64,000 nt of DNA from contig NZ_CP047023.1 of assembly GCF_009796765.1 (NCBI RefSeq), positions 1,161,501 to 1,225,500 on the forward strand, read 5' to 3'. The first letter of the stretch is position 1. The number at the start of each line of letters is the position of its first letter. The stretch is from Paraglaciecola sp. L3A3. GTDB lineage: Bacteria > Pseudomonadota > Gammaproteobacteria > Enterobacterales > Alteromonadaceae. The translations under genes and the position numbers were made by a program. Shown here piece by piece: positions 9,792 to 20,502 of this stretch. The notes under the pieces are model-generated. The model worked only from the letters and a program-made list of their open reading frames with translations. It did no database searches and was not told the origin of the DNA.

Positions 9792-9819
9792 TTAATGGAA
9801 AAGGGTTTTAGTGTATACT
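9792..9819 (+). promoter_or_regulatory. Likely sigma-70 promoter for aspS-nudB
   Basis: A good -10 hexamer TATACT (9814-9819) preceded directly by TG, with a weak -35 TTAATG 16 bp upstream. It lies about 50 bp before the aspS ATG in the divergent gap with the receiver-TPR gene. Confidence 0.4.
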
Positions 9820-9868
9820 TCGCGCCTTAAATTTTTCCTTACTTTACGCTTTTTAGAGGTCTTTTCTC

Positions 9869-11635
9869 ATGCGCACAGATTATTGTGGCAATATCAATTC
9901 TTCATATATCGGACAAACTGTAACTTTGTGTGGCTGGGTAAACCGTAGTCGTGATTTAGGTGGTGTGATTTTTCTTGATTTAAGAGATCGTGAAGGTGTA
10001 GTTCAAGTTGTTTTTGATCCCGATTTAGTGGATGTATTTGATGTTGCAAATATTTTGCGCAATGAGTTTTGTGTACAACTAACAGGGTTAGTGAGAGCTA
10101 GACCAGAAGGCCAAATTAATAAAGACATGTCTACTGGCGAAATTGAAATGTTAGGCAAGTCCTTAACTATTTTAAATAAAGCAGCCCCTTTACCTTTAGA
10201 TTGGAATCAAGAAAACTCTGAAGAGCAACGCTTAAAATATCGTTATTTAGACCTACGTCGTCCATTAATGAGTGACCGATTAAAATTCAGAGCAAAAGTG
10301 ACCAGTTCAGTTCGTAGTTATTTAGAGAACGATGGTTTCCTTGATATTGAAACGCCAATTTTGACTAAAGCGACACCCGAAGGCGCCCGTGATTATTTAG
10401 TACCAAGCCGTACCCATAAAGGTCAATTCTTTGCTTTGCCACAATCGCCACAACTATTTAAACAATTGTTGATGATGTCAGGTATGGACAGATATTACCA
10501 AATCGTAAAATGTTTCCGTGATGAAGATTTACGTGCCGATCGCCAACCTGAATTTACCCAAATCGATATTGAAACCACCTTCTTAGATGCAGATGGTGTG
10601 ATGTCTATTGCAGAAGGTTTAGTGCGTGATTTATTCCAAAAAATGTTAAATGTCGACTTAGGTGATTTCCCAAGTATGACTTATGCCGATGCTATGCGTC
10701 GTTTTGGTAGTGACAAACCTGATTTACGTAACCCTTTAGAATTAACTGACGTCGCTGATTTATTGAAAGACGTAGAGTTTAAAGTGTTTTCTGGGCCTGC
10801 TAATGACGAAAAAGGCCGCGTTGCTGTTATTCGTGTGCCTGGCGGTGCTAAGTTATCTCGTAAACAAATTGACGACTACGGCAAATTTGTTGGTATCTAT
10901 GGTGCCAAAGGTTTAGCTTGGATGAAGATCAACGATCTTGATGCAGGTATCGAAGGTCTACAGTCACCTATCTTAAAATTCTTAACTGAAGATGTAGCGA
11001 AAGCCATAATCGAACGTAGTGGTGCGCAAACCGGCGACATCTTATTGTTCGGCGCTGATAGTAATACTGTGGTAACTGAAGCTTTAGGAGCATTACGCTT
11101 AAAACTAGGTGAAGACTTAGATTTATTAGAAGGTGAGTGGAAACCATTATGGGTAGTAGACTTCCCGATGTTTGAAGAGTTTGATGGTCAGTTCCATGCA
11201 TTACATCACCCATTTACAGCACCTCGTGATATGACTCCAGATGAATTAGCTGCTAACCCTGCTGGCGCTTTATCCAATGCCTACGATATGGTGTTAAATG
11301 GTTGCGAATTAGGTGGTGGTTCGGTGCGTATACACAATCAAGATATGCAAGCTAAGGTATTTTCATTGTTAGGCATTAGTGATGAAGAAGCCGAAATGAA
11401 ATTTGGTTTCTTGTTAGAAGCTCTTAAATTTGGTGCGCCACCGCATGCAGGTTTAGCCTTTGGTTTAGACAGACTCGTCATGTTGATGACAGGTGCTACC
11501 TCTATTCGTGACGTGATGGCTTTCCCTAAAACCACAACTGCAGCTTGTCCATTAACTAATGCGCCGGGTGAAGCCAATCCAGAACAACTGAAAGAGTTGT
11601 CTGTGCAAACAGTAATTGCTAAGAAAGCCGACTAA
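9869..11635 (+). CDS. aspS: Aspartyl-tRNA synthetase
   Basis: A 588-residue class II aminoacyl-tRNA synthetase that charges tRNA-Asp. The N-terminal OB-fold anticodon-binding domain (about 1-105, [22 protein letters not shown]) precedes the class II core with motif 1 (FLDIETPIL), motif 2 ([18 protein letters not shown]) and motif 3 ([13 protein letters not shown]), plus the bacterial GAD insertion (about 285-420). Length is normal for the bacterial type (about 590). nudB begins immediately after the stop, so the two are co-transcribed. Confidence 0.98.
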   Translation: MRTDYCGNINSSYIGQTVTLCGWVNRSRDLGGVIFLDLRDREGVVQVVFDPDLVDVFDVANILRNEFCVQLTGLVRARPEGQINKDMSTGEIEMLGKSLTILNKAAPLPLDWNQENSEEQRLKYRYLDLRRPLMSDRLKFRAKVTSSVRSYLENDGFLDIETPILTKATPEGARDYLVPSRTHKGQFFALPQSPQLFKQLLMMSGMDRYYQIVKCFRDEDLRADRQPEFTQIDIETTFLDADGVMSIAEGLVRDLFQKMLNVDLGDFPSMTYADAMRRFGSDKPDLRNPLELTDVADLLKDVEFKVFSGPANDEKGRVAVIRVPGGAKLSRKQIDDYGKFVGIYGAKGLAWMKINDLDAGIEGLQSPILKFLTEDVAKAIIERSGAQTGDILLFGADSNTVVTEALGALRLKLGEDLDLLEGEWKPLWVVDFPMFEEFDGQFHALHHPFTAPRDMTPDELAANPAGALSNAYDMVLNGCELGGGSVRIHNQDMQAKVFSLLGISDEEAEMKFGFLLEALKFGAPPHAGLAFGLDRLVMLMTGATSIRDVMAFPKTTTAACPLTNAPGEANPEQLKELSVQTVIAKKAD

Positions 11636-12082
11636 GTGAGCATCGAATATCGTATCCCTCAATCTGCCCTGATCGTTATTTATAACCAATCAGGGCAGGT
11701 GTTGGTGATGCAACGTAACGATGATCCAGAGTTTTGGCAATCTGTTACCGGCACTCTTGAAGTAGGTGAAGCCCCTGCTGAAACAGCCATTAGAGAAGTA
11801 AAAGAAGAAACCGGCATTGATATTGTTAAACATCAATATCAATTGTTGGATTGTGACAAAATCAACACTTACCCGATTCGCGAAATGTGGCAACACAGAT
11901 ACCCACCTAATACTCCTTTTAACACTGAACATGTATTTGCCTTACAAGTTGCAGATGAACATATTGTGCAACTTACCGAGCATTCAGCTTCTTTATGGTT
12001 AGACAAACAAGCCGCGATAGAAAAAGTTTGGTCAGACACTAACCGTCAAGCTATCCAGCTATTTGTTCCCAATGTTGAATAA
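11636..12082 (+). CDS. nudB: Dihydroneopterin triphosphate diphosphatase
   Basis: A 148-residue Nudix hydrolase that removes pyrophosphate from dihydroneopterin triphosphate in folate synthesis. The Nudix box is intact (GTLEVGEAPAETAIREVKEETG, split here as G-x5-E-x7-REVKEETG, residues about 38-60). The start is GTG directly abutting the aspS stop codon, so translation is probably coupled. The aspS-nudB-ruvC order is common in gammaproteobacteria and supports NudB over other Nudix enzymes. Confidence 0.9.
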   Translation: MSIEYRIPQSALIVIYNQSGQVLVMQRNDDPEFWQSVTGTLEVGEAPAETAIREVKEETGIDIVKHQYQLLDCDKINTYPIREMWQHRYPPNTPFNTEHVFALQVADEHIVQLTEHSASLWLDKQAAIEKVWSDTNRQAIQLFVPNVE

Positions 12083-12133
12083 GCCACTGATAAACATTCT
12101 GCAAGAGCGATGTAAATTGCAAAAGAGACACAA

Positions 12134-12655
12134 ATGGCAATTATTTTAGGTATCGACCCAGGCTCACGTATCACTGGATACGGCGTGATTAAAAAAGTCG
12201 GTAGCAATTCAGAATACCTAGGCAGTGGTTGTATTCGAATGCAAGGCACTGAATTAGCCCCCAGGTTGAAACAAATCTTTGATGGCGTTCGAGAAATCAT
12301 CTTGCAATTTCAACCTAATGAATTTGCGATCGAACAAGTGTTTATGGCAAAAAATCCTGACTCTGCCCTTAAGTTAGGTCAAGCCAGAGGTGCTGCGATT
12401 GTCGCCGCCACTACATTTGATTTACCTGTGGCTGAATATTCAGCCAGACAAATTAAACAATCGGTAGTAGGCAAGGGCAGCGCTGATAAATCCCAAGTAC
12501 AACATATGGTGACTTACTTATTAAAGTTGGGCTCAACGCCGCAAGCAGATGCTGCTGATGCATTAGCTGTGGCCTTATGCCATACCCATACCCAGCACAG
12601 CCTAATTAAAATGTCTGGTCAAGCAACCAAAACGGTTCGTGGTAGACTCAGGTAA
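12134..12655 (+). CDS. ruvC: Holliday junction resolvase RuvC
   Basis: A 173-residue endonuclease that nicks Holliday junctions symmetrically, working with RuvAB at the end of recombinational repair. Catalytic acidic residues are visible: Asp8 in GIDPGS, Glu in FAIEQVFM, and the Asp pair in [12 protein letters not shown]. Length is normal. It is followed 40 bp later by ruvA on the same strand. Confidence 0.97.
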   Translation: MAIILGIDPGSRITGYGVIKKVGSNSEYLGSGCIRMQGTELAPRLKQIFDGVREIILQFQPNEFAIEQVFMAKNPDSALKLGQARGAAIVAATTFDLPVAEYSARQIKQSVVGKGSADKSQVQHMVTYLLKLGSTPQADAADALAVALCHTHTQHSLIKMSGQATKTVRGRLR

Positions 12656-12695
12656 GTCGTGTTACAGCTAAAAATAACAAGTTGAAGGAAGCGCA

Positions 12696-13319
12696 ATGAT
12701 AGGTAATATTCGTGGCATTTTATTAGAAAAACAACCACCTGAAGTGTTAATTGAAGCGGGCGGAGTCGGTTACGAAGTACAAGTACCTATGACCAGTTTT
12801 TATGAATTACCTGAAGTGGGCCAAGAAGCAAATTTATGTATTCATTTTGTGGTGCGAGAAGACGCTCAACTGTTATTTGGTTTTGCCAATAAAAAAGAAC
12901 GGGCTGTATTTCGCGAGCTAATTAAAGCCAGTGGAGTTGGGCCAAAGTTAGCACTAACTATTCTTTCAGGAATGAACGCCCAACAGTTTATGCAGTGTGT
13001 CAGCATGGAAGATGTGACAGGTTTAACTAAATTGCCTGGGGTCGGTAAAAAAACTGCAGAACGTTTAGTCATTGAAATGCGTGATCGATTGAGTAAGTTA
13101 GCCAAAGAGCAGGGTTATGCCGACACTGTGCATCTTAGTGCTGATTTACCCATAGAAAACACCTTTGTTCAACGTACAGATGCCAAAGAAGAAGCGCTCA
13201 GTGCGCTGTTAGCTTTAGGTTATAAACCACCACAAGCCAGTAAAGTAATAAACTCTGTGTATACAGAAGGTGTCAGTAGTGAAGCGTTAATACGTGAAGC
13301 GCTTAGGGCGATGGCATAA
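12696..13319 (+). CDS. ruvA: Holliday junction branch migration protein RuvA
   Basis: A 207-residue DNA-binding subunit of the RuvAB complex. It shows the N-terminal OB-fold ([28 protein letters not shown] split over residues 1-28), two helix-hairpin-helix stretches ([14 protein letters not shown] and [17 protein letters not shown]), and the C-terminal RuvB-contacting domain (about 158-207). GGAAG precedes the ATG. ruvB follows after 74 bp. Confidence 0.97.
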   Translation: MIGNIRGILLEKQPPEVLIEAGGVGYEVQVPMTSFYELPEVGQEANLCIHFVVREDAQLLFGFANKKERAVFRELIKASGVGPKLALTILSGMNAQQFMQCVSMEDVTGLTKLPGVGKKTAERLVIEMRDRLSKLAKEQGYADTVHLSADLPIENTFVQRTDAKEEALSALLALGYKPPQASKVINSVYTEGVSSEALIREALRAMA

Positions 13320-13393
13320 TTCAGGCGATCCAGAATTAAAAATCTGTTACTGTATAAAAAAACACTACTCCACTCCTTAATTGAACAGAAAAG

Positions 13394-14401
13394 ATGATAG
13401 AAGCAGACCGACTGATACAACCCACAGCGAGTAAAGAAGACGAAGTCATTGATCGTGCCATTCGGCCGAAAATGTTAGCCGACTATACCGGGCAAGACCA
13501 TGTTTGTTCACAAATGGAAATCTTTATTGAAGCGGCCCGAAAACGTAGTGATGCTTTAGATCACCTGCTTATTTTTGGACCTCCCGGTTTAGGTAAAACC
13601 ACCTTAGCCAATATTGTCGCTAATGAAATGGGTGTTAACATCAAAACCACTTCTGGGCCTGTGCTAGAAAAAGCCGGAGATCTCGCTGCATTATTGACAA
13701 ACCTAGAAGAAAACGACGTATTATTTATTGATGAAATCCATCGCCTCAGTCCAGTGGTAGAAGAAATTTTGTATCCGGCTATGGAAGATTATCAGCTAGA
13801 TATTATGATAGGTGAGGGGCCAGCTGCTCGATCGATTAAATTAGAATTACCGCCTTTTACTTTGATTGGTGCCACGACCCGAGCGGGATCATTAACGTCA
13901 CCGCTGCGTGATCGTTTTGGCATAGTGCAACGTCTCGAATTTTACAATATCAAAGACCTCACCCAAATTGTTAAACGTTCAGCTAGTTATTTAGACTTAC
14001 CTATGGACGAAGCCGGCGCCATTGAAATCGCTCGTCGATCTCGAGGGACACCCAGGATCAGTAATCGATTATTACGTCGGGTTCGCGATTTTGCTGAAGT
14101 CAAAGCTAATGGTCATATCGATGTGAGTGTAGCGAGTCAGGCACTGGATATGCTAGATGTAGACAAAGAAGGTTTTGACTATATGGACCGTAAACTTTTA
14201 TTAACTATTATTGAAAAATTTATGGGTGGCCCAGTGGGTTTAGATAACTTAGCTGCTGCTATAGGTGAAGAACGCGACACAATAGAAGATGTAATTGAAC
14301 CGTTTTTGATCCAACAAGGATTTTTACAACGTACTCCAAGAGGGCGTATTGCTTCGCAACGAGCTTTCTTGCACTTCAGCAAAGATTATTCGCCGGATTA
14401 A
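13394..14401 (+). CDS. ruvB: Holliday junction branch migration ATPase RuvB
   Basis: A 335-residue AAA+ motor that drives branch migration on RuvA-bound junctions. Walker A is GPPGLGKTT (about 60-68), Walker B FIDEIHR, sensor 1 GATTRAG, and the arginine finger region SPLRDRFG. The C-terminal winged helix ends [15 protein letters not shown]. Length is standard. Last gene of the ruvCAB cluster. Confidence 0.98.
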   Translation: MIEADRLIQPTASKEDEVIDRAIRPKMLADYTGQDHVCSQMEIFIEAARKRSDALDHLLIFGPPGLGKTTLANIVANEMGVNIKTTSGPVLEKAGDLAALLTNLEENDVLFIDEIHRLSPVVEEILYPAMEDYQLDIMIGEGPAARSIKLELPPFTLIGATTRAGSLTSPLRDRFGIVQRLEFYNIKDLTQIVKRSASYLDLPMDEAGAIEIARRSRGTPRISNRLLRRVRDFAEVKANGHIDVSVASQALDMLDVDKEGFDYMDRKLLLTIIEKFMGGPVGLDNLAAAIGEERDTIEDVIEPFLIQQGFLQRTPRGRIASQRAFLHFSKDYSPD

Positions 14402-15056
14402 ATTTCAGGCAAAAAAAAGCCCATATATAAAATATGGGCCAAATCAACTTACGTTGAAGGGAATAAATCTTTGAGAACAAAACATGAAACAAACTAATAC
14501 AATTTTTTCCATCTCTCGATGTGAAATTCTACAGTAGTTCAAAAACAACTATATAATAGCTCAATCAGTGTTAAGCACAATTGAATTAAATTAAGACTTA
14601 TCATTAGAAAAACTAATCCATTTTTAAAGTCTTGTTAGTTTTTTACCTGAAAAACCGTAATTTTTATTTTATCTCTTTGTTTTAAATGGTTTTTTTAAAT
14701 TGTACAAATGTCGCACTATTATTATTTTTTAGTTAAATAATTGTAAATGTTTTTTATGCGGAGCTTGAACTGTTAAATTTTTAAACTTCAATAAATTAAT
14801 ATTTATTGCCTTGTGTGTATTTTTGTCCCCTTTTACTTTTATATACTTACCCTTTACATAAAATTTACTTAAAAATTAAGATGATAATTAAAGGGGGTTT
14901 GGTAGCATAAGCCTTTAAATAAAAAGGCTTAACCCTTTTTGTGTGTTTTTTAAACAGTAGGTCTGCTTGTTTGACAAAGTAAACAAGCATTCATAGAAAT
15001 ATCGCCTAAACACACTGTTGATTACTGTAATTAATACTGACGACAATAAGAATTAA
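14402..15056. other. 655-bp AT-rich non-coding gap with several inverted repeats
   Basis: No credible gene was found here. Four structures stand out. The first is an 8-bp hairpin with an A-run at 14411-14439. The others are AAGCCTTT with its complement at 14909-14930; an outer AAAGGG/CCCTTT pair around it (about 14890-14940) that ends in TTTTT; and GCTTGTTT with its complement at 14965-14988. The nested pair followed by a T-run resembles the 3' end of a small RNA or a terminator on the plus strand. The ybgC-tol promoter must lie in the last 70-100 bp. Confidence 0.5.
14411..14439 (-). terminator. Hairpin with T-run on the minus strand after ruvB
   Basis: GCCCATAT, a 5-base loop, ATATGGGC, with eight A on the left. 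Read on the minus strand the stem is followed by T8, a good intrinsic terminator. On the plus strand, where ruvB ends 10 bp upstream, there is no T-run, so its use for ruvB is uncertain. Confidence 0.5.
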
Positions 15057-15467
15057 ATGGCCATGATGCAACATACCCACAATATACGTGTTTATTATGA
15101 AGACACAGATGCAGGCGGCATTGTTTATTATGCTAATTATCTGAAGTTTTTTGAACGAGCAAGAACTGAGTGGTTAAGAAGTATGGGCACCCAACAGGAT
15201 ATTTTATTGGAACATTCTGTGGGTTTTGTCGTCAAACGTGTGGAAATGGATAATCATGCGCCTGCACGCTTTAATCAACTATTGAGTATTCAATCCGAAA
15301 TAGTAGAATTAAAGCGCGCCAGCTTGGTGTTCAAACAAATAATAATAAGCCCAGACGAACAATGTTTGGTTAGTGCGTTAATTAGAGTCGCTTGTGTCAA
15401 TCTTTCAACTATGAAACCGCAAGCTATTCCTGAAAATATTTTAGGGGAATTTACACGTGTCATCTGA
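15057..15467 (+). CDS. ybgC: Tol-Pal-associated acyl-CoA thioesterase YbgC
   Basis: A 136-residue hot-dog-fold thioesterase. The family signature YEDTDAGGIVYYANYLKFFER (in two parts: YEDTDAGGIVYYANY and LKFFERAR, about 12-35) contains the catalytic Asp. It is the first gene of the Tol-Pal cluster and hydrolyses short acyl-CoA or acts on phospholipid synthesis near the inner membrane. Two further in-frame ATGs lie 6 and 9 bp downstream, and none has a strong ribosome site. Its end overlaps tolQ by 11 bp. Confidence 0.93.
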   Translation: MAMMQHTHNIRVYYEDTDAGGIVYYANYLKFFERARTEWLRSMGTQQDILLEHSVGFVVKRVEMDNHAPARFNQLLSIQSEIVELKRASLVFKQIIISPDEQCLVSALIRVACVNLSTMKPQAIPENILGEFTRVI

Positions 15468-16164
15468 GTTATCTTTCGTAGATTTGATATTAGAAGCCAG
15501 TTTTTTGGTGCAACTTGTTATGTTGATCCTATTGGCGGCCTCTGTTACATCTTGGGCATTTATTTTTGAACGCACTAAGGTGCTGAGATCAGCCAATGCT
15601 GAAATGAAAAAGTTTGAAGATAAGTTTTGGTCTGGTGTCGATCTCAATAAGTTCTTCCAAGAATTAGCGGCTAGGCAATCAGTGCAAGGTATGGCAAGTG
15701 TGTTCTGTGCGGGTTTTAAAGAGTTTGTACGTTTACGCAAGAGTACATCAACGCCAGTTGAAGCCATAGTTGACGGCACATCAAGAGCCATGCGTGTCTC
15801 TTTGTCTCGTGAAATCGACAAATTAGAGAATCGTCTACCCTTTTTAGCCACAACGGGCTCAATCAGCCCTTACATTGGTTTGTTTGGTACGGTATGGGGC
15901 ATTATGAATTCTTTTGTGGCTTTGGGTGGTCAGCAACAAGCCACTCTAGCTATGGTTGCGCCTGGTATCGCTGAAGCATTAATTGCCACAGCAATGGGCT
16001 TATTTGCGGCTATCCCAGCGGTTATCGCTTACAACCGTTTCAGCCATCAAGTTGAAAAATTAGAAAACAGTTATGGTAATTTTATGGAGGAATTTTCTAG
16101 CATCCTACATAGACAAGCTTTAGCTGCCAGTGCCGAGAAAAATTCAGCTCAGAAAGCTGGGTAG
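15457..16164 (+). CDS. tolQ: Tol-Pal system proton channel subunit TolQ
   Basis: A 235-residue inner-membrane protein of the ExbB/TolQ family with three membrane spans (about 15-38, 130-155 and 170-195). With TolR it uses the proton gradient to energise TolA during cell constriction. The start is GTG, chosen because GGGGA lies 8 bp upstream and because it begins inside ybgC, as is usual. The conserved ATTGSISPYIGLFGTVWGIM stretch is present. Confidence 0.95.
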   Translation: MSSELSFVDLILEASFLVQLVMLILLAASVTSWAFIFERTKVLRSANAEMKKFEDKFWSGVDLNKFFQELAARQSVQGMASVFCAGFKEFVRLRKSTSTPVEAIVDGTSRAMRVSLSREIDKLENRLPFLATTGSISPYIGLFGTVWGIMNSFVALGGQQQATLAMVAPGIAEALIATAMGLFAAIPAVIAYNRFSHQVEKLENSYGNFMEEFSSILHRQALAASAEKNSAQKAG

Positions 16165-16167
16165 ATT

Positions 16168-16596
16168 ATGAATACGTACCAAAGAAAACGCCGTCGTCCG
16201 GTTTCTGAAATTAATGTGGTGCCATACATCGATGTGATGTTGGTGTTGTTGATCATCTTTATGGTAACTGCGCCCCTCGTCACCCAAGGGGTAAAAGTAG
16301 ACCTACCTAAAGCAGAAGCTCAAGCCTTAGATGAAGAAGCCAAACCGCCCTTAGTGGCCACAGTGGATGCACAAGGTCAGTATTATTTAAACGTAGGTGA
16401 TACTCAAGATGAAGCTATGTCAGCTGTCGACTTAGCAACCTTGGTGGCGACCCATTTACAACGTGAACCCGAAACACCAGTTGTTGTTAAGGGCGATGGT
16501 GCAGTGGCTTACAGTCAAGTGGTAGATCTTATGGTGCTGTTGCAACGAGCGGGTGCGCCGTCTGTTGGTTTAATGACCTCGCCGCCAGAGAATTAG
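16168..16596 (+). CDS. tolR: Tol-Pal system subunit TolR
   Basis: A 142-residue ExbD/TolR family protein: cytoplasmic start (RKRRRPVSEINVVPYIDVMLVLLIIF, residues about 5-30, with the proton-carrying Asp in PYIDV), one membrane span, and a periplasmic domain that ends in an LQRAGAPSVGLMT stretch. Three bp separate it from tolQ and six from tolA. Confidence 0.95.
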   Translation: MNTYQRKRRRPVSEINVVPYIDVMLVLLIIFMVTAPLVTQGVKVDLPKAEAQALDEEAKPPLVATVDAQGQYYLNVGDTQDEAMSAVDLATLVATHLQREPETPVVVKGDGAVAYSQVVDLMVLLQRAGAPSVGLMTSPPEN

Positions 16597-16602
16597 AACG
16601 CA

Positions 16603-17484
16603 ATGTCTAAGTTGTCAATTGCCTTAACTACTTCATTTGTTTTGCACCTACTAGTGATAATAGGTTTACTTGTGAGTGGTAATTTGTCTGTGCCTAAAGC
16701 AACGCCTGATTTTTCTAATCCCCAGCCTATCATTGAGGCTGTGGTGATAGATGGTAATCAGTTAAAAAAATTAGCCGACGAAAAAAAGCAAAAACGTTTA
16801 GCTGAAGAACAAAGAGTTAAAGATTTAGAGCGTAAAGCGATCGAAGCCGAAAATAAGCGCAAAAAACAACAAGCTGAAGCGCTTGCCCTGAAAAAGAAAA
16901 CAGAACAACAAATTCGAGATAAGAAAAAGGCCGAACAGGCCGCGGCGGTAGCCAGAGAAAAATTAAAGAAAGAAAAAGCCAAAGCTAAAAAGCTTGAAGC
17001 AGAACGTAAACAAAAAGAACTCGCTAAGAAAAAAGCCGATGACTTGGCTAAAAAAGCTAAAGAAAAACGTGAGCGAGAAGAAAAGGCCCGCCAAGAAGCC
17101 GAGCGCAAAAAACGTGAAGCAGCTGAAAAAGCCGAGCAAGATGCGGCCTTGCAAGAACAATTACAACAAGAACAAGCTGCACGTCAGCAAAGAAGAAATA
17201 AACAAGTATTAACCGAAGTACAAAAATACCAGTCATTAATTAAACAAACGATTCAACGAAATCTAATCGTAGATAATGCAATGAAAGGTAAATCTTGTCG
17301 TTTAAATCTTCGATTGGCTTCAAATGGATTAGTGATCCAAGTGAAGGAAATGGGCGGCGACCCAATTTTATGTCGTGCTGCCAAAGCGGCTGTGTTTAAA
17401 GCTGATACTTTACCCGTTTCTAAAGAAGCGGATGTGTTTGAAAAATTACGTGATATTAATCTAACTGTTGAGCCTGAATTATAA
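16603..17484 (+). CDS. tolA: Cell envelope integrity protein TolA
   Basis: A 293-residue TolA: one N-terminal membrane helix (about 7-28), a long Lys/Ala/Glu-rich coiled coil (about 50-200) that spans the periplasm, and a C-terminal domain (about 205-293) with the conserved Cys pair ([10 protein letters not shown] and [12 protein letters not shown]) that contacts Pal/TolB. The coiled coil is shorter than in E. coli (421 residues). The stop codon overlaps the tolB start by one base. Confidence 0.94.
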   Translation: MSKLSIALTTSFVLHLLVIIGLLVSGNLSVPKATPDFSNPQPIIEAVVIDGNQLKKLADEKKQKRLAEEQRVKDLERKAIEAENKRKKQQAEALALKKKTEQQIRDKKKAEQAAAVAREKLKKEKAKAKKLEAERKQKELAKKKADDLAKKAKEKREREEKARQEAERKKREAAEKAEQDAALQEQLQQEQAARQQRRNKQVLTEVQKYQSLIKQTIQRNLIVDNAMKGKSCRLNLRLASNGLVIQVKEMGGDPILCRAAKAAVFKADTLPVSKEADVFEKLRDINLTVEPEL

Positions 17485-18833
17485 TGTATAAAATTTGTTT
17501 TCTCCTTTTGACCCTATTAACAATGAGTTTTAAAAGCCATGCCGCTTTAGAAATTGTGATCACTGAAGGTGTAGATACTTCTCGGCCAATTGGGGTTATT
17601 CCCTTTAAGTGGAAAGGTAGCGGTATCATGCCTGAAAACTTAACCAATGTAGTGGCTAACGATTTACGCCGTAGTGGTAAATTTAATCCGATTGATGCCT
17701 CGACTATGCCGCAATTTCCAAGTGCTTCTCAAGACGTGGATTACAGCGCTTGGTCTTCAAAAGGTGTAGAAGCTTTATTGATGGGCACAATTGAATCAGT
17801 CGGTGTTGATCAATACCGTATCTCTTACGAACTAGTCGATGTATTAAGAGGGCAAATAACCGGCGGACACCAAACATTAAGTAACGGTAAGCTGGTTGAA
17901 AGTAATGACCATATATTAGCTGTTAGCCGAGTGACCATCTCTGCTGATGCCTTTAGACAACACGCCCACCGGATCAGCGACGTGGTATACGAAAAACTAA
18001 CCGGTGAAAGAGGAGCTTTCTTAACTCGCTTAGCTTACGTGGTCGTCAGAGATAGAAATAAGTTTGATTTTCCGTTTCAAATGGTCGTATCAGACTACGA
18101 TGGAGCTAACGAAACAATACTTTTACGTTCAAAAGAACCTTTAATGTCACCTAATTGGTCACCCGACGGTTCTAAGTTAGCTTATGTCAGTTTTGAAAAT
18201 AAACGCCCACAAATCTTTGTTCAAGACATTTATACGATGAGCCGCACACAAATGACCAACTTTCCTGGTATTAACGGTTCACCGAAGTTTTCTCCAGATG
18301 GAAAAAAATTGGCCATGGTTTTGTCTAAAGACGGTAATCCAGAACTTTATGTGATGGATATTGCGAGTAAACAATTACGCCGTATCACTAAAAATCGCGC
18401 GATTGATACAGAGCCAAGTTGGATGCCTGACGGTGAAAGCTTAATATTTAGTTCAGAACGGGGTGGTAAACCACAAATATATCGCGTAAATTTAGCTACA
18501 ACTAAAGTTCGACGCTTGACTTTTGATGGCGAAATGAATCTAGGGGGAACAATCACCCCTGATGGCAAACAAATGGTTGTAGTGAACCGAACTCGAGGCA
18601 AGTATCATATAGCTCGACAAGATTTAACTACAGGTCGTCTGTACGTTTTAACTAAAACTGAACTAGATGAATCGCCTAGTATTGCACCAAATGGCAGTAT
18701 GATTATTTATAGTACGCTACATCAAGGCAAGCAAGTGTTGTCTTTGGTGTCGTTAGATGGTCGGTTTAAAGCATTATTACCGGCAGTAGATGGCCAAGTA
18801 AAAGCGCCCAATTGGTCGCCGTTTTTACTTTAA
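17484..18833 (+). CDS. tolB: Tol-Pal system beta-propeller protein TolB
   Basis: A 449-residue periplasmic protein with a signal peptide (about 1-20), an N-terminal domain, and a six-bladed propeller built from WD40-like repeats (repeated SPDGxxLA and PDGxSLIFSS motifs from about residue 200). It links TolA to Pal. Start overlaps the tolA stop (TAATG). Confidence 0.96.
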   Translation: MYKICFLLLTLLTMSFKSHAALEIVITEGVDTSRPIGVIPFKWKGSGIMPENLTNVVANDLRRSGKFNPIDASTMPQFPSASQDVDYSAWSSKGVEALLMGTIESVGVDQYRISYELVDVLRGQITGGHQTLSNGKLVESNDHILAVSRVTISADAFRQHAHRISDVVYEKLTGERGAFLTRLAYVVVRDRNKFDFPFQMVVSDYDGANETILLRSKEPLMSPNWSPDGSKLAYVSFENKRPQIFVQDIYTMSRTQMTNFPGINGSPKFSPDGKKLAMVLSKDGNPELYVMDIASKQLRRITKNRAIDTEPSWMPDGESLIFSSERGGKPQIYRVNLATTKVRRLTFDGEMNLGGTITPDGKQMVVVNRTRGKYHIARQDLTTGRLYVLTKTELDESPSIAPNGSMIIYSTLHQGKQVLSLVSLDGRFKALLPAVDGQVKAPNWSPFLL

Positions 18834-18878
18834 TGTTAACTTTTTAATTCGAACTCGAAAAAAAACAGGAATAGAAGA

Positions 18879-19445
18879 ATGCAATTTAACAAAATTTTCA
18901 AAGGGTTGGTTATCGCACTTCCAGTTGTGACTATGGTGGCATGTTCATCAGGTCCTTCAGAAGTGGAACTAGAAGCTGAACGTAACAAAATTGCCCAAGA
19001 GCAAGCTGAAGCTGACCGTAAAGCACAAGAAGCTAGAGATGCACAAGTTCAATCTGGTGCAGTTGGCCGTGTTTTAACGCCTGTTGAAGAAATGAAAAAA
19101 GAACTTCAAGCTCTTGAGAACAACCAAGTGGTTTACTTCGATTTCGATCGTGCTTCTATCAGCTCTAAGTTTTATAACGTGTTAGATCTACATGCTGCAT
19201 TCTTAGTGAAACATTCTAACAAGTCTGTTGTTATTGAAGGACATTGTGATAGCCGCGGTACGCCAGAGTATAATATCGCTCTTGGTGAATCTCGTGCTAA
19301 ATCAGTACAAACATACTTATTGAATGCTGGCGTAAGTGCGTCACAAATTTCAGTGGTATCTTACGGTGAAGAAAAACCAATCAATACTTACAATACCGAA
19401 GCGGCGTTTGCAGAAAACCGTCGTGGCGTATTGGTTTATCAGTAA
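18879..19445 (+). CDS. pal: Peptidoglycan-associated lipoprotein Pal
   Basis: A 188-residue outer-membrane lipoprotein. The signal ends VVTMVAC with Cys22 lipidated. The C-terminal OmpA-like domain (about 80-188) binds meso-diaminopimelate of peptidoglycan; the motif VVIEGHCDSRGTPEYNIALG and the R in ESRAKSVQ are conserved. It tethers the outer membrane to the wall during division. Confidence 0.97.
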   Translation: MQFNKIFKGLVIALPVVTMVACSSGPSEVELEAERNKIAQEQAEADRKAQEARDAQVQSGAVGRVLTPVEEMKKELQALENNQVVYFDFDRASISSKFYNVLDLHAAFLVKHSNKSVVIEGHCDSRGTPEYNIALGESRAKSVQTYLLNAGVSASQISVVSYGEEKPINTYNTEAAFAENRRGVLVYQ

Positions 19446-19457
19446 CAGATAATCACT

Positions 19458-20213
19458 ATGACTAAACGCACCTTAGCGCTAAGTTTGCTAGGGCTATATG
19501 GAACCGCAGTTTTTGCGGTTCCTGCGCCTGTGACAGACGTAACTAGCGGCAGTAATGGACAACGTCTTGACGAAATTGAAAGACTGTTAAAAACTCGCAC
19601 TGAAGCGCAACATAGGCAGCAGGAGCAGTTAGATGTAGTACAAAATGAAGTGAACGAACTTCGTGGTGCTATTGAAGTCCAAAATTATCAGCTTGAAAAA
19701 ATCCTAGAGCGACAAAGAGAACTTTATCTAGAAATAGATAAACGTATCGAAAGTGTCATGGCGAACCCGCCAGCTCAAACACAATACACTGCACCAACCA
19801 GCGTAACGCCGGTTAATGAGCCAATGGTCGAAATGTCAGGTAACGAAAGTGAAGCTTACGACAGAGCCGTCAATTTGATCCTAAAAGACAAATTGTATGA
19901 TCAGGCTATTCCAGAATTCCAAACGTTTTTACAGCGTTTCCCAAATTCTAGTTATGTACCCAACGCCAAATATTGGTTAGGTCAGTTATTGTTCAATAAA
20001 CAAGACTGGGCAGGAGCTGGAGATCAATTCCAAGCTTTAGTGTCTAATTACCCTGATTCAAGTAAAAGAGCAGATGCGCTACTTAAGTTAGGAATTACCG
20101 AAATGGAACGCTCAAATATTGCGCGGGCTAAGCAGTTATGGGAACAAGTTATAACTGAATTTCCAAATTCTTCATCGGCTAAACTAGCCGCGAAAAGAAT
20201 TGCCAATCTTTAA
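19458..20213 (+). CDS. cpoB: Cell division coordinator CpoB (YbgF)
   Basis: A 251-residue periplasmic protein: signal peptide (about 1-20), an N-terminal trimerising coiled coil (about 35-100), and a TPR domain (about 130-251, EFQTFLQRFPNSSYVPNAKY). In E. coli it couples PBP1B activity to Tol constriction. It is the last gene of the ybgC-tolQRAB-pal-cpoB cluster, in standard order. Confidence 0.93.
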   Translation: MTKRTLALSLLGLYGTAVFAVPAPVTDVTSGSNGQRLDEIERLLKTRTEAQHRQQEQLDVVQNEVNELRGAIEVQNYQLEKILERQRELYLEIDKRIESVMANPPAQTQYTAPTSVTPVNEPMVEMSGNESEAYDRAVNLILKDKLYDQAIPEFQTFLQRFPNSSYVPNAKYWLGQLLFNKQDWAGAGDQFQALVSNYPDSSKRADALLKLGITEMERSNIARAKQLWEQVITEFPNSSSAKLAAKRIANL

Positions 20214-20267
20214 GCATATTTTACTGTTGTTTTTTTGTACTGTGTTTGCTGGATTAATTATCGATTT

Positions 20268-20286
20268 GTTTGCTTTTTCAGCAAAC
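20268..20286 (+). terminator. Weak hairpin after cpoB
   Basis: GTTTGCT, a 5-base loop with a T-run, AGCAAAC. The stem is 7 bp and the tail is only moderately T-rich; likely but not certain terminator of the Tol-Pal transcript. Confidence 0.4.
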
Positions 20287-20319
20287 AGTTTAAATTATTA
20301 AAATAATCTGTTTTTAAGC

Positions 20320-20347
20320 TTGCACTGAAGATTCATTTAAGTATTAT
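20320..20347 (+). promoter_or_regulatory. Promoter of the tRNA-Lys genes
   Basis: TTGCAC (20320-20325), 16 bp, TATTAT (20342-20347), followed by a GC-rich discriminator (GCGGCC) typical of growth-controlled stable RNA promoters, about 34 bp before the first tRNA. Confidence 0.6.
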
Positions 20348-20380
20348 ATGCGGCCTTCGCAGTGAGGCGAAGAGGAAAAA

Positions 20381-20456
20381 GGGTCGTTAGCTCAGCTGGT
20401 AGAGCAGTTGACTTTTAATCAATTGGTCGCTGGTTCGAATCCAGCACGACCCACCA
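20381..20456 (+). tRNA. tRNA-Lys (anticodon TTT), copy 1
   Basis: A complete 76-base cloverleaf: acceptor GGGTCGT/ACGACCC, D arm GCTC..GAGC, anticodon loop CTTTTAA (TTT), T arm GCTGG/CCAGC with GTTCGAATC, and an encoded CCA. Confidence 0.98.
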
Positions 20457-20502
20457 ATTTCCTAACAACACAGGATGTGTAAATAGTAAAATCCAAAAAG
20501 AC

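Noticed and set aside
16758..17160. Long antisense frames opposite tolA
   Set aside because: Produced by the Lys/Glu/Ala-rich coiled coil read backwards; low-complexity Ser/Phe/Leu products without family features.
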